Assembly: GCF_047663525.1 (NCBI RefSeq)
Contig: NC_092601.1
Location: forward strand, 18,313,501 to 18,377,500
Reading direction: 5' to 3'
DNA from: Anas platyrhynchos
Taxonomy: Eukaryota; Chordata; Aves; Anseriformes; Anatidae
Length of the DNA: 64,000 bases
Position 1 is the stretch's first letter. Every line of letters begins with the position of its first letter. Below, one piece after another: positions 49,058-61,400 of this stretch. A model generated the notes under the pieces. The model saw only the letters and a program-made list of their open reading frames with translations. It searched no databases and was not told the origin of the DNA. The translations under genes and the position numbers were made by a program.

Positions 49058-50511
49058 ATGGAGCCGGGCACCATCGACAACCTGTGCATCCTGTACCAGA
49101 GCCCCGACTTCATCGTGGTCAACAAGCACTGGGACGTGCGCATCGACAGCAAGATGTGGTACGAGACCCTCACCCTGCAGGGCCAGCTCAAACGCCGCTT
49201 CCCCGAGCTGGCCGACCCCGACACCTATTACGGCTTCAGGTGAGCGCCGGGCCCCGCGGGGGGCTTCGTGCGGCGGTGGCGGAGCCGCCGGGTGCTGCCC
49301 CCCCCCTGCCCTCTGCCCCCAGGTTCTGCCACCAGCTCGACTTCTCCACCAGCGGGGCTCTCTGCGTGGCGCTCAACAAGGCGGCGGCGGGGAGCGCCTA
49401 CAAGTGCTTTAAGGACCGGCTGGTGACCAAAGCCTATCTCGCCCTGGTAAGTGCCTCCTGCTGGCTCCTGCTCCTGGGTTTCTCACCATGCTCGCTGCTC
49501 GCTCGTCCCGGTGCTGCTGAGGAGCGAGTGTCGGTGCTGGGCACACCCCGTGGGCTGCCTCGTCCCCTGTCCCTGCAGGTGAGGGGCCACGTCGCCCAGA
49601 GCCGCATGACGATCCGTTACGCCATCGGGAAGAACACCACCGAGGGCATGACCCACATGATGTGCATCGACGGCACCCAGGGTGAGCGCCCTGCCCGCGC
49701 TGCCCCCGCTGCCCTCACCCCTGTGGCTGCGCGGAGCTGACCCCTGCGGATCTCGTTGCAGGTTGTGAAAATCCCAAGCCCTGCCAGTCGGAGCTGATCG
49801 TGCTGGAGCATGGGTCGTACAGCGGAGACCCCGTGACCAAAGTGCTGCTGCAGCCGCTGACAGGTGGGAGCTGTGGGGCGGCTGCAGAGGTGGGGGCTCC
49901 GTGGGGGCTCACACTGCCTTAGGGCAGGGTGCTGAGGCCGGACGGGTCCTGCGGTGGGACCTGCGCTTGCAGCCACATGGTGCATGGCTAAGGCTAGAAA
50001 GGTCTAAGCAGAGCTGAGAGCTCATGGAGGAATTGAATTCTCTGGCTGGGGGGCATTAATGCCATTTGGGAACTGGGTGATAACCTGTTCCTGCTCCTGT
50101 TTCCCCCCAGGGCGCACCCATCAGCTCCGCGTTCACTGCAGCGCCATCGGCCACCCCATCGTGGGGGACTTCACCTACAGCCACAAGAAGGACAGCAGCC
50201 CCTACAGGATGATGCTCCACGCCTACTACCTGCGCATCCCCACCGGCAAGGAGCTCATCGAGGTCTGCGCGCCCGACCCCTTTGTCACCGAGATGGACAG
50301 CAATTGGGTGCCCCACCACGTCACCCACCGGCTGGACGACACCATCCAGGAGCTGAAGGACCAGGCGATGCAGAAGGGGGAAGCGGAGGAGAGCCAGAAA
50401 GCCGTGCTTGAGGACAGGGGAGAGGAGGTGCTGAGCGAAGCCAAGAGCCCGGAGACAGAGGAGCAGCGAGCCCGGTGCGAGCAGTGGCTGGCCGAGTGGG
50501 CTCTGGAGTGA
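49058..50511 (+). CDS. RPUSD1: RNA pseudouridine synthase domain-containing protein 1
   Basis: Five coding exons (49058-49239, 49323-49446, 49579-49681, 49762-49863, 50111-50511) encode 303 residues; the human protein is about 312. It belongs to the RluA-type pseudouridine synthases: the conserved [11 protein letters not shown] motif (64-74) contains the catalytic Asp67, and GRTHQLRVH (171-179) is the second signature. These enzymes isomerise uridine to pseudouridine in RNA; the physiological target of RPUSD1 is not evident from sequence. The N-terminus ([26 protein letters not shown]) lacks an obvious mitochondrial presequence. The last ~60 residues are Glu/Lys-rich and acidic. The start codon directly follows a possible splice site (CCCGCAG at 49,047) after the shared promoter. 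Confidence 0.98.
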
Positions 50512-53500
50512 GCACCAGCCCCGTTCCTGCATTTCCAACCCACTGCTCCATTTCTGTCCCGATGGGTCCCAGAGCCCAGCGCTGACTCCGCATCCGCACT
50601 TTCCGTATGCCGTGGCATCCCTCACTTCTGGGGCTGGGCTTAGGCAGGTTTTAGCAGCAATTAGGATCGGTTTATTTTTTTAACATACCCATCACCCATC
50701 TGGCCACCGGACGCCCCTTTCCTAATTGTGTGCCTCGCAGCCATCACTGCGTCACGCGCCAGCTTAGAGTGACCCCGGAGCATCACGGCCCTGTGCCGGG
50801 GCTGGGGCACGGCCGCTGGCTTTGTTGGGAAGGTGGGGGGCAGCTCCAGAGCCCACCCGTGCTGGGATCTGAAAGGCAGCCCACCAGGATGTGCTGGCTG
50901 CAGCTGCCGGATCCGTGAGGTCTGCGCCCCCCGTTCCAGCCTCCTGCGGTCAGCGGCAGGGCCCCCAGTGCAGGGGACGAGCTGCCCGCCCCTTCCCCAC
51001 CCCCTCGCTGTGTTTTTTTAAAGGCTTATTGAAGATGGATGAGTTGATACTAAGAGATTTTAAACTTTTTTCAGGTTTTTATGAGAAGAATCTAGTCTTT
51101 TAGCAGTTCTGAATACCGATGGTCCCAGAGATGCGCATATTTTTAGTACTTCCCTTGTATTAAATTAGCCAGCATCCCTCAGCTTTTTCTAGCAGATCCC
51201 ACTATTCTTTCTACTAGCGTTTCCTTTCCTTAGCGCCCACCTTTTTCCTGGGTGTGGAGGTAACTCCTGGTGAGACATAAGAAGACAGAAGCTTCTTTCT
51301 GCTTCATCCTAACCAAGGGGAGCAGTTACCACATTTTGGTCCTACTGCTCGACCGCCTGGCTGGCGGGTCGCTGCGGGGCTGTTGGCACTAGATGGTGCC
51401 GGAGGCAGGCCCTTTGCTTAGGCTGTTTGTTAGGGCTCTGGAGCAGGGAGAGGAGCGGACGAGGTGGCTGAAGCGAAAATAAAAGCTGCAGGCAGCAGGA
51501 AGGAGCTCGTCTCTCACCTTGGCGCTCAGGTTTGCAGCATGCCAAGATTCATTTCTGCACAAATGCCCTTGCTTCGCCGGCCAGCTTCTTCCTGCTTTGC
51601 TCTCCAGTTTCCGCCCCACTTCTCTGCAGCCCTTGGAGAAAACGAAGAGAGCAGATCAGCGTCAGTGGGATGAGGAGAGACAGCGCGTGGGCCACGGTGC
51701 CCGAAGGGACCGGAGCCACTGAAACGTGTTCCTGTGCACCGAGTGCCAGAGCCCCGGGCACCAAGCTGTGCGTGCCGCAGGTCCCACCAGCCCACGAGAA
51801 GCCCTGGTCTGTGTGCAATGCACCGTGTAAAATCTCCTGCGATGCACCTACCCAGCGGGTGAGCAGAGCAGCCTAAAAACCCGTGTGGGGTCTTGCATTG
51901 TGCTTGGCTCTCGCCCTGCTCGGTGTGAAGCTGCTGGGGGTCAGGATGGGCGCACGGCTCCGGCACTGAGTGGGCACCAGGGGCTCAGGAGTTGCTGCTG
52001 CGGTGGCAGAGGGCTCGCTGGAGCCATCTCCGCCCTGCCAGGTACCATCCCCACCTCCAGGTGTGGCTGGGGAGGCAGCTGCAGGCGGGTCGGAAGGCTG
52101 CGGATTGATGACTTGAACTGTTTGCCAAAGAATTAGCGTCAGCGATGTGCCCAGCAGGGCCCAAAAGGTTCCGGGTGAGGTTTGCTGCCTCGGAGCCGGG
52201 ATGCGCCCGTCACACAGGTCCTGCGTGGGGACGTCCCCGCTGCCACTGGTGGCTGCAGGGACAGGGGCTGCCCTCGGCTGCGTGGGGACACGCTGTGCCA
52301 ACGCACACGGGGACGGTCACACAGACCATCACGGCCAGGGGCTGGCCTCAAACCCTCACCTGGGAGCACCGGAGGAGCCCCTGCGTCCCACGCCGTCTGT
52401 CGCGTGTTGCACTTCTACTCGATGTTGCAGGAACCAGAGAAATCTGTAGTTTCTTTCCCCAAAGATGGGGTCACTGGAGCCCTGCCCCTGCTCTCCCTCG
52501 TGCACCGGTGGGCAGTGCTGTCCGCACTCGCTCCCACGGGGCATTTGCTGCATCGTGCGTGAACCCACTCGTGCATGTGCGGTGTGGGGAGGGGTTGTGG
52601 TCGGGTGTGCGTGTTTCGTGACATTCTGTACCTCTGGGAGTAACCCTTATTTATTGTGTGTTTGTGGACATCACCATAGTAAAGCGTCACCTGCAGGCAC
52701 CGCAGTTCCCCCGTGGTCTCCTCCTTCACCCCGCGCTGCCAGGCGAGCCCAGGGGCTCTCAGGAATGAGCACGGACCGGCACAGCGGGGCCAGCCCCAGG
52801 GCTGCAACCCGGCCAACCTGTCCTGCGAGCAGCACCCACTTTAGCGCGGGCACCGGCTTTCATCCTCACCCTGGTGAACCCCCCCCTGGCCGAAACCAGC
52901 AGGATTATCCGTCCGAAAGCCCTCCTGGGAGGGCAGAGGGGCTCGGAGCAGCTCCACCACCGCAGGGGATTCGGTAGCTCCCATGCCGGTGGTGAGGACA
53001 CATGGGGAGGTTGGGGCAGGTGCTGCCTGACCCTTCCCCAGCCCAAACCTCGGGCCCCCTGTGCCACCCCACAGTGTTATCCCCAGGGATGGAGGCCCTG
53101 GGGATGGGAGCAGGGAGGGTTGGTTGTCCTCGCTTGCACAATTCTTCCCCGGGGACCTTTTCCATCTCAAATACCCGAGGTCCCACCCCATTTCATGCTG
53201 CGGGTCCCGGCCCTGGCACTGGCCTTGGCACTGGTTGAGCCCCCCATGTCCCTGGGGGTATGGAGAGGTTTGGGGCCCCGGGGGCCACCTGGGGCTCTGT
53301 CCTCTCCTGCACACACACCCCGGGGTGGGCTCAGCCCCCTCCGGCTCCTCTCCCCCCGCAGCCTCTGGCGGTGTTGTGCCAGAACCAGAACTCTGTCACC
53401 CAACAAAAAGCACCTGACCGACAACACCGGCGGCCGGGGCTGTCCCAAACCAAACAGAGGTGGAAGGAAAGTTTCTCCTAACTGCCAGGAGTGCAGACCT

Positions 53501-54650
53501 CTGGCAAGGACGGGCGGGAGCAGCGCAGCCCCACGCTGCTGGGCTCCGTAGGGGCCGTGGGGAGCGCTGCCTGCAGGCGTCGGTTTTCGGTGCCACTTTT
53601 ACATCAGTTCATTCCTCAGCTTGGCGCAGCTGGAGAAACAAAAGATCCAAAGAGATTACGTGCAGCCTTCAGGTTGTGAGGCTTTAGTGTTGGAGATCTG
53701 GCCACAGCGGGGAAGCAGCCGCCAGGAGCGGGGGCTCTCCTGCTGCCTCCCGACGCGGGAGGCTGGGGATGCAGCGACCCCGTCTCGCTACCAAAAATAC
53801 AAAGGCTCCCAGCACATGAGGGTCCGTGGCCACCTCCCGTGATGGGTTCTGCACAGCCCCTGAGGTTTTTTAAGGGCTGGGTTTGATCCCCGAGCAGATC
53901 CTGTGTCCATGGTGCCCCACAGGTGCCCACGGTGCCCTCGCCCCTGTTCCCCACCACCGCCTGCCAGGAAGGCTGGGGTGGTGGCCGCATCCTGCCAGCA
54001 GCCCCACACAAGCGAGTTTCTGTAATTGCACCATTCCAGCAGCAGCTATTTTTATCACGGATCCTTTTGAAACAGAAACCAGAAACCTCTGCCAGCAGCT
54101 GCCCGAGCCCCTGTGCTGCGGGACCGGTTCACCAGCTCGGGGACGGGGGGACACGGGGGGCAGCGGGCACTGAACGGCCCCGCAACGAGCAGCCCCCAGC
54201 CCCGACAGCACCAGGGCAGGACCCCCACATCCCTCGAACAGGAGCCACAGGGAGGGGAGTGCAGCCCCTCTGCGAAGGCTGACGTTCCCCAAAATGCACC
54301 CAGGGGCAGGGGGAGCTCCCACCTCGCTGGGACACACATCTGGACCCCTCACTGCCCAGCTGCCGTCTCCTCCCGGGGCTCAGAGGTCACAGGCACTGCA
54401 TTCACAGTCTTGCGTCATCATTTCCCTCTGGCTTTTCATTGCATCTCCTTGGAAAGGCTTCGCTTCCTCTTTTTCTGCGTCTTTTTTCATGGCACGTGCT
54501 GGCTGGCATCATGAAGCGTGACCAGAAATTCCGGGGAGAAAACTGTGAGAAAGGAAACAGAGATTGCCCACCGCCAGGGCAAGAGGAAAACAGTGAGGAA
54601 AAGGAGTTCTGAGCCTTCAGCTGAGGACTGCTGTGTTCCGAACCCCAGCT
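50512..54650. other. Intergenic DNA between RPUSD1 and the mesothelin gene
   Basis: The first part is RPUSD1 3' UTR, with poly(A) signal candidates at 51,159-51,164 (ATTAAA) and 51,478-51,483 (AATAAA). The rest is GC-rich with no exon or RNA gene that I can support. In particular I saw no second mesothelin-like gene, although mammals have two members in this interval. Overlapping open frames of 100-225 residues (for example 52,874-53,551) have no domain. Confidence 0.55.
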
Positions 54651-54654
54651 GCCC

Positions 54655-54661
54655 TATAAAA
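54655..54661 (+). promoter_or_regulatory. MSLN: Candidate TATA box of the mesothelin gene
   Basis: A TATAAAA word in GC-rich surroundings, about 0.8 kb upstream of the mesothelin start codon, which would place transcription start near 54,685. A 5' splice site AAG/GTAATT at 55,027-55,028 and a 3' splice site CCTGCAG at 55,438-55,444 would fit a non-coding first exon. This is inferred from motifs only. Confidence 0.4.
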
Positions 54662-55466
54662 TATATCCCCAAGTGGCTCAGGGGTTGTGGCTAACCCGGA
54701 GGACCTTTGTCTCCGTGAGGAGCACAGGAGCTGCTGGCCCAGAGGCATTAATTCGTTAGCCCCAAAGTTCAAAGTGACCCTTTACATAAATGAAAAAAAA
54801 AAAAAAAAAGGGAAAAGGAAAGGAAAGAAAGCAACTTTACAAAACACTGTTGAGAAACTGCCTCCGTCACACCCCGTTTTTCAGAGCACCATCCCCACCC
54901 CGCAGGAGATAAGGGCTGCACCGCTCCCCGGCGCTGCTCATCCCTGGCGGCTGGCGCGGGGCAGGCGGGCTCCCGGTGCAGGTGGGGGCCTGAAACCCAC
55001 GGCAGAGCAAAGCTCCAAGGCCAGGAAGGTAATTCTCACATCTGCTGATCCAGCTTTTGGAGCAGGGACTTATTTTCTGTAGGGGGGGCTCTCGGGGTCG
55101 GGATGCAGGGGGTGCAGCACCCGCTTGTGGGGCTTCGTGCGGGGTGGCTGCCGCCTTGTGCTGGATTTCTCCCCACCTGCACTGCTGTGGCCCCACGAGG
55201 AGCCAAGGGATCGAGGGAACCCCAGCTCGGGGTGCCAGCAAGGACATCTCCTTACGGAGTTCATTTCAATACCAGGCAGAGCAGGGGATCTGCCACCCAC
55301 CATACGGGATTCAGAAACCTCCTGTGGCTGCGCGAGGACCTGTGCGGGCAGCACCGGGGCTCAGCTCCAGCCCCAGCTCCAGACGGAGGCAACCAGCACC
55401 AGGACCCCCCCCGACTGCAGCCCCCGCTCGGTGCCCACCTGCAGACGAAGCCCCGGAGCAGGCAGG

Positions 55467-58400
55467 ATGCTGCTGGCGGCCCCCGCCCTGGCCACCCTCG
55501 TCCTCAGCCTCCGTGAGTCACCGCCTGCCTCCAGGCTGCGCTCCCCGGGCTCTGCCATCAGCAGCCGTGGCTCTGCTCGGGGAGTTTTGGCCAGCCCGCA
55601 GCAGGCTCCACATCAGGGCCCGGAGTTTACTAAACCTTGCTAAAATGAGAAAGGAAATCGTCCCGGCCTTTAAAGCTGGAGCTGCTGCAGAACAGCCCCC
55701 TATCACCTCTGCATGTGCTTCTGCCCGTTTTATAACACCGTCTCGCTTTGTTGCAGGATTTTCCACAGGCCTGGCACGAGCCGCACTGGTAAGTCCCTGC
55801 GGGTTGTCTCAGGGGCTCCAAAGGCACGGCAGTGGCCCAAAAACAGCAGAGCTGTCACCATGCCCTGGCCCCATCCCCATCCTGGCCATGCCACGGCCCC
55901 ACTGTGCTTGCTCGCAGCTGCCCCACAACCTCCCCATACTGCTCCCAGTCCAAGGGAGGGGGTCCCAGGGGAGGCAGGGGGAGCCCCACTGCTGAAGGGT
56001 TTGTCCCCAACCTTGGCACGGGCTCTGGTGGCTTTTGCACCTGCGTGTGACCTGGAGCATCCCCAGGGCTGCAGCCTGCGGGCACAGCAGCCAGGCTGGG
56101 AGCGCTGCCCAGCCCCAGCAGATTTTGGGCTCGCTGCAGCTGATGTCTGCCTGTCCCCCCCCCAGGCTGCCCTGCTCTTCGGCACCGTCCTGTCCACCAC
56201 CGAGCCCTTTGCTGGGTAAGTACCAGCCCCTGGCAGGGCTCAGCGAGCGCGGGGGGCTCAGGGTGCGGCCGGGGGCTCCTGGCTGGGGCGGCCGTCGCAT
56301 TTCTCCCCGCGTGCGTCACCGCCGCCGTGACAGGGAACTTGGGCTGGAGAAGATTTAAAACCTGGTGCAGCCGGTTCTGGTACTGGGCTAGGATTTCAGC
56401 CCCATCGGCTTGTGTTGTAGCACAAACAGACAAAAAAAATGCCCTTCCCTTTACTGGGCTGGTACAGGCACAACAGGAGCCTCCTCCCCTGGGCCAAAAT
56501 TCCGGGCTCTGCTGGTTTCTGCCTCACCCACAGCCCTGGGCACCCTGCTGCAGCTGGAGCCTGGCACTGCCCCGGGCTGCAGGGGACACTGCCTGTGGCT
56601 CTAGGGCATCTCCTTTGTCACGGCATCCCTTTTGTCAGGGCATCTCTTTTGTCACCGCATCTCCTTTGTCATGGCACCTCTGCCCCTTTGCCCCACGCAG
56701 CCCCAGACAAGGCACAGGGGAATTTCCTGAAGGGTAGGGCAGGTTCACCCTTGCCAGGGGGAGAAGGAAGGGAGGGACCCAAAATAGGGATGCGATGCAG
56801 CCATACCTGCCCCCTGCAGCCTTCCAACCTCGGTCCTGCAAGAATTCCAGTGCTCCCAGGCCCACCACCTGCCCTCTGCCACCGTCCTGGCACTCGCCCA
56901 GGAGATGCGGAACAAAAGCGTGGAGCTGAGCAGCACCCAGGTGGGCAGGGGGGGCTGTTGGGGCGGAGGGGGGCTCGCACGTCCTCGGCGTGGTTAATAA
57001 AAGCTTTTCTTTGCCCAGCTGTCCTGCCTGGCCCAGCTGCTCGCTGCCAACAACCTGACGGCCGACTTCAGCAGCTACCCGCCTGACCTGCTGCTCTTCT
57101 TCGAGTGAGTACCGAGGGTGTCCTGGTGCCCCTCGGGAGCTCCACACGGAGCAGGATGTGATGAAAATCACCTGCTGCTGGTGGCACCCTCAGACCAACA
57201 CAGGGCACTCCCAGCCCCGCAGCCCCCCAGCCCCTTCCTCACCCTCTCCAAGGCCAGCTAAAGCAGCATGGGCTGTGTGGGGCTGGGAATGAGACCCCCA
57301 GCACGGGCCAACGCACGAACTCACCCCTTTCCACTCATTGCTCAGAAGGGAGGGATGCCTTAAAACAACTCTCCAAAAAGGGGCAGCCTCTGTGCCCCCG
57401 TTTCCAGCCCCCCCCTCCCCACACCGCTGACTCTTGCTCCCCGCAGTGTGGCCGAGGTGCGCGGCGAGACCTGCGAGGAGTTTTATTCCTTGGCTGCCCA
57501 CGGGAACCTGGAGCTGCTGCCCCGGGGCTCAGCACAGCGCAGGGCAATCCTGCACGGGGCTCTGGCCTGTGTGGTGAGTGCGGCCGTGCCACGGGATCTG
57601 TGCTGGGGATGGTGAGGGTCCCCCTGTGCCGGGCATGGGATGAGCACCACGTCCCTCTCCCAGGGCGCAAGCGGCTCCCGCCTGAGCCTCAAGCAGCTGG
57701 GCAGCCTCGGGGCGCTGGTGTGTGACATGGAGCCGGACACCATCACGGCCTCGGATCCTGGCATCTTGGAGAATCTGAAGCTCTGCTCAGCGCTGACGGG
57801 GGCCCAGCGGGGTGCTGTTAATGCCGCCCTCCTCGGGGGTGGCACGGTGTATGGGTGAGGAGCCCCTGCTTGCTGGGAAGTGAGCAGGAGGGGGGGCGGT
57901 GTACCTGTGAGGATGCTGGACCGTGCCTTCTGTCGGTTGCAGGGATCCTTCGGGCTGGGATTTACACACTCTGCAAAGTTTGGGGCCACTCGTGCTGGCT
58001 TTGAACCAGACCACGCTGAGCCTGGTGGCCAAGGTAAGCCGACCCCAAAGCGCCCATCCATCCATCGGGGCCAAGCCACGGCCGCGGGACCCAGCACCCT
58101 CTGCCCTCCCCTGGCAGGCAACGAGGGAGGCGTTTGCCAGGAGCATCGCAGCCACCTACAGCAGCCAGGGGTGGTCCCAGAGGGAGAAGTCCCTGACCCT
58201 CCTGAGCACCTTCACAGCAGCCTCAGCAGCTTCTCACCCCCGGCTGAAGCGGAGCGCAGACCGTGAGCCTTTCCCTTCCCTCTGGATCCTTTCTGTTGCT
58301 CAAAGCTCGTGGGGTGAAAAAAGCCCCCAGGGAGGGGGAGAGGATAGGCAGAAAGTGGAGAGTGCCCATAAAGGAACCGGGGAGGTGGGGGAAATGTGGG

Positions 58401-61400
58401 AAATGTTCCTTCTGCGTGCTGGGGGCTGCAGGGGGGGGCAGCACTGTGGGACCCGTGCAGCTCATGTGGCTGTGCTGGACCAGAGAGCTTTTAATTGACA
58501 AAGCAAATCGCATATGGCCTGCAGAAACATAAGCACGTTCTCCAGGAATAAGTTTAAAACTGACGAATGAAAGTGAATAAGCCACAAGAGTGAGAGGGAG
58601 AACTGGGGGCGGGAAGCTGACCGCAGCCCTGCCCTACGAGGTGTTCAAGCAGCATTACTGCCATAACCTGCCCCTTCCACAGGGCTTTTCTGGGGGCTGT
58701 AAGGTCCCATGATGAGATCAGGGCCAGGTGTAGGGGGAAAACGCTGACCCCTGAATTGTCCTCTCCACCTGCAGGCTGCACGTCCAAACCCATCACCCCC
58801 AGCACCCTCTCTGACAGCCTCCTGCTCATCGACTACGAAACCCCCGAGCAGTTCTACCTCTGCCTGAGCGATCTGGTCCTGCAAAAGAGCCTGGCACGTG
58901 TGCTGGATCAGGGGCTCTCCACGGAATACCTCCAGATGGTGAAGAAAAAGCTGCTGGAGGTGATGGATGAAGCAGGGCAGGGGCTGCTGCTCGGTCCCCC
59001 GGTTGGCACGGGTGGGACCGGGGTCTGGGCGCTGCCGGGAGCAGGAGGTGCTCAGCGGTGGGCTGGTGCTTGGGGTGATGCCCCTTGGTGCCCTGCAAAG
59101 CACCAAGGAGTTTGGGGGCTGGGGACGGCGTGGGCAAGGCAGAGAGGCAGCAGGGTGGGGAAATAGGTGGGGAAATGAGCTGGGTGAAAAATGCGTGGCA
59201 GAGAGCAGAAGGGTGGTGGTGTGGTGGAAACAGGGGTTTCTCAGTGCTCCTTAGGCTGCTGGAATTTGCCTCGGGATATGGAGAGCACCTCCTGTCTTAA
59301 TAAAGACAATGAGAGAAGCATCCCCCCTTCCCGACCCTCTTCTCTGACCCTCTGGCCATACAGATATACCCCGCGGGGATCCCGGAGGAGCAGCTGAGGC
59401 TGCTGGGGCCGCTGTCCCGGCAGTTCTCGGCTCAGGAGATCAGGCAGTGGCAGGTGACCTCCAGCGACACGCTCTACGCCCTGCTCATGAACGGCATCTG
59501 GAGCACTGCCCAGGTACCCGCGCTGCTGGGGGACATGGGGGGACAGCTGGTGGCAGCAAAGGCAGTGCCCGAGCAAGGCATGGGAGGGGGTTTGCAGCTC
59601 GCACGCCTTCCCCCCAGGAGCGTTTTCCTGCCCCAGACACACACAACCCTTGGATTGTGTTTTCCAGAAGGAGCAGCTCATCGCAAGGTACCTGGAGCTG
59701 GGGGGCAAATTAACCGGCCCCTTGCTTCGGAGAATCGGTGGGAGCTGCCTGTGCAGCCTGAGCGAGGAGCAGATCAAGGGAGTAACCCCAGAAGCAATCG
59801 GGTAAAGAACTCTGTAGGGGTATTTGCTGGCCCTGTGTTGTGCCTGGGATGGTGGGGGAGGAGGGCAGAGGGGCAGTGAGTTCCCACCTCCGTCCTGGCC
59901 CTGCCATGTCCCCCTGTCAGCTCCTGCCTGAGCCAAACCACTTCTTCCCCCCAGCCACCCAAAGGGCTTTTGAAGTGGCTTGGGTGTTGCCCCGTGCCCT
60001 GCCCTGTGACCCTCCCTTTCCCCAGGAGCGCCGGAGAACTGGACATTTCCTCTTGCTCTCAGAGCAAAAAGGACCAGCTGTACAGAACAGCCCGGGAGGC
60101 CTTTGATGGCCAGGCCTGCACCCAAGCCTATTACGACCAGATCCGGCCCTACCTGGGTAGGTGCTGGGTGCTCCAGCCTGCGCCTTCCTCCCCATGGCAA
60201 AGAGGCACGGGGATGCATGGATTTAGGCCCCCACGTGCTTTCTTCAAGGTGGAGCTCCAGTAAAGGACCTGAAGGACTTGGCTAACGCTGGCATCACCAT
60301 CAGCATGGACACTTTTCTTGCCCTAAATCCCAACGAACTGCAGGTAACTGAAGGGAAGGGCCAGTCGAGGGCTGCGCTGTGGGGCTCCAGGCCGCAGGCC
60401 CATCGAATCACCAAGGCTCTATTTTTCACCTTTTTGTTCTTTTGTAAGCTATTACGTGCTCTGCAGCCCCGTTAGATAAGCACCTTGTGGCAGTGCCAGC
60501 TGTGGGGCTGACCAAAGGTGCCGCGTACGTATTGCAGAAACTCAGTGTCATGGACGTCAAAAACCTGCTCGGGACGGAAGTTGAAGAACTGAAGAAAGCC
60601 GAAAACCAGACCGCCGTGCTTAGCTGGATCAAGAAACAGTGCCAGGAGGAGCTGGACCGGATCCTGGGAATCTGCCTGCATGGGGGGATGGAGGAACCCT
60701 GCCCCATAGGGACCACCCCCCCGCCTCACCCCGCCACCTCGGCCAGTAGCACCCCCACGACCGCCGCCCCCACCACCACCACCGCCCTCCTCACTTCCCC
60801 CAGCCCCATTGCCACGAGCAGCCGCCCTCCTACTACGCCAAACACCAGCCCCAAGACCCCCACCCCAAAGGCTGTCAGCCCGACCCTCCCTACCAGCACT
60901 GCCCCACACGCTTCCACCCCCCGGCCCAGCACCACCGTGGGTCCCGCTGCCACCCCCACAGCCCGGCCCACCCCGGCCCCCAGCTCCATCACCCCGTGCC
61001 TCATCCACCAGTCGGCCACCCCAAACAAGACCACCACCACCCCGGCTGTCACCCTCCTCGCCACCATCCTTGCTGCCACCAACCCCAGCGCCACCTCTCC
61101 CAGCTCCGTCCCCCCCCCAGGTGCCACAGGCAGTGCCCCCCCCAGCACTGGTGTCACCAACCCGGCTGTTACCCGTGGCACCAGCACCCTGCTGGTGCCC
61201 AGTAACACCCCAGCACCCGGGGGCACCACCAGCCCAGTTCCTGCCACCCATTCCACCACCAGCCTGAGCACCCCCGGTGCTTCCAGTGCCCTTGTCCCAA
61301 AGTCGACCGCTGCACCCGCTGCCATCACAGCCACAGAAATGAACCTTCCCCACAAGCCCACCCCAGTTCCCAACACCACTGTCTCCACCCAGAAGGGTGG

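Noticed and set aside
48100-49224. Minus-strand open frames of 339 and 374 residues across the CHTF18 start
   Set aside because: They run through introns and the promoter in the wrong frames. The spliced CHTF18 exons explain the coding signal.
51873-52301. Minus-strand open frame of 142 residues with a hydrophobic stretch (FWALLGTSLTLILW)
   Set aside because: The flanks are low-complexity Pro/Ala/Ser, there are no splice signals or start context of note, and overlapping frames of similar length occur on both strands in this GC-rich DNA.
60461-60537. An alternative 3' splice site (CTCTGCAG at 60,466) for the last long mesothelin exon
   Set aside because: In the phase set by the previous exon it meets a stop codon after two codons, whereas the site at 60,537 gives an alignment of equal length with human mesothelin.
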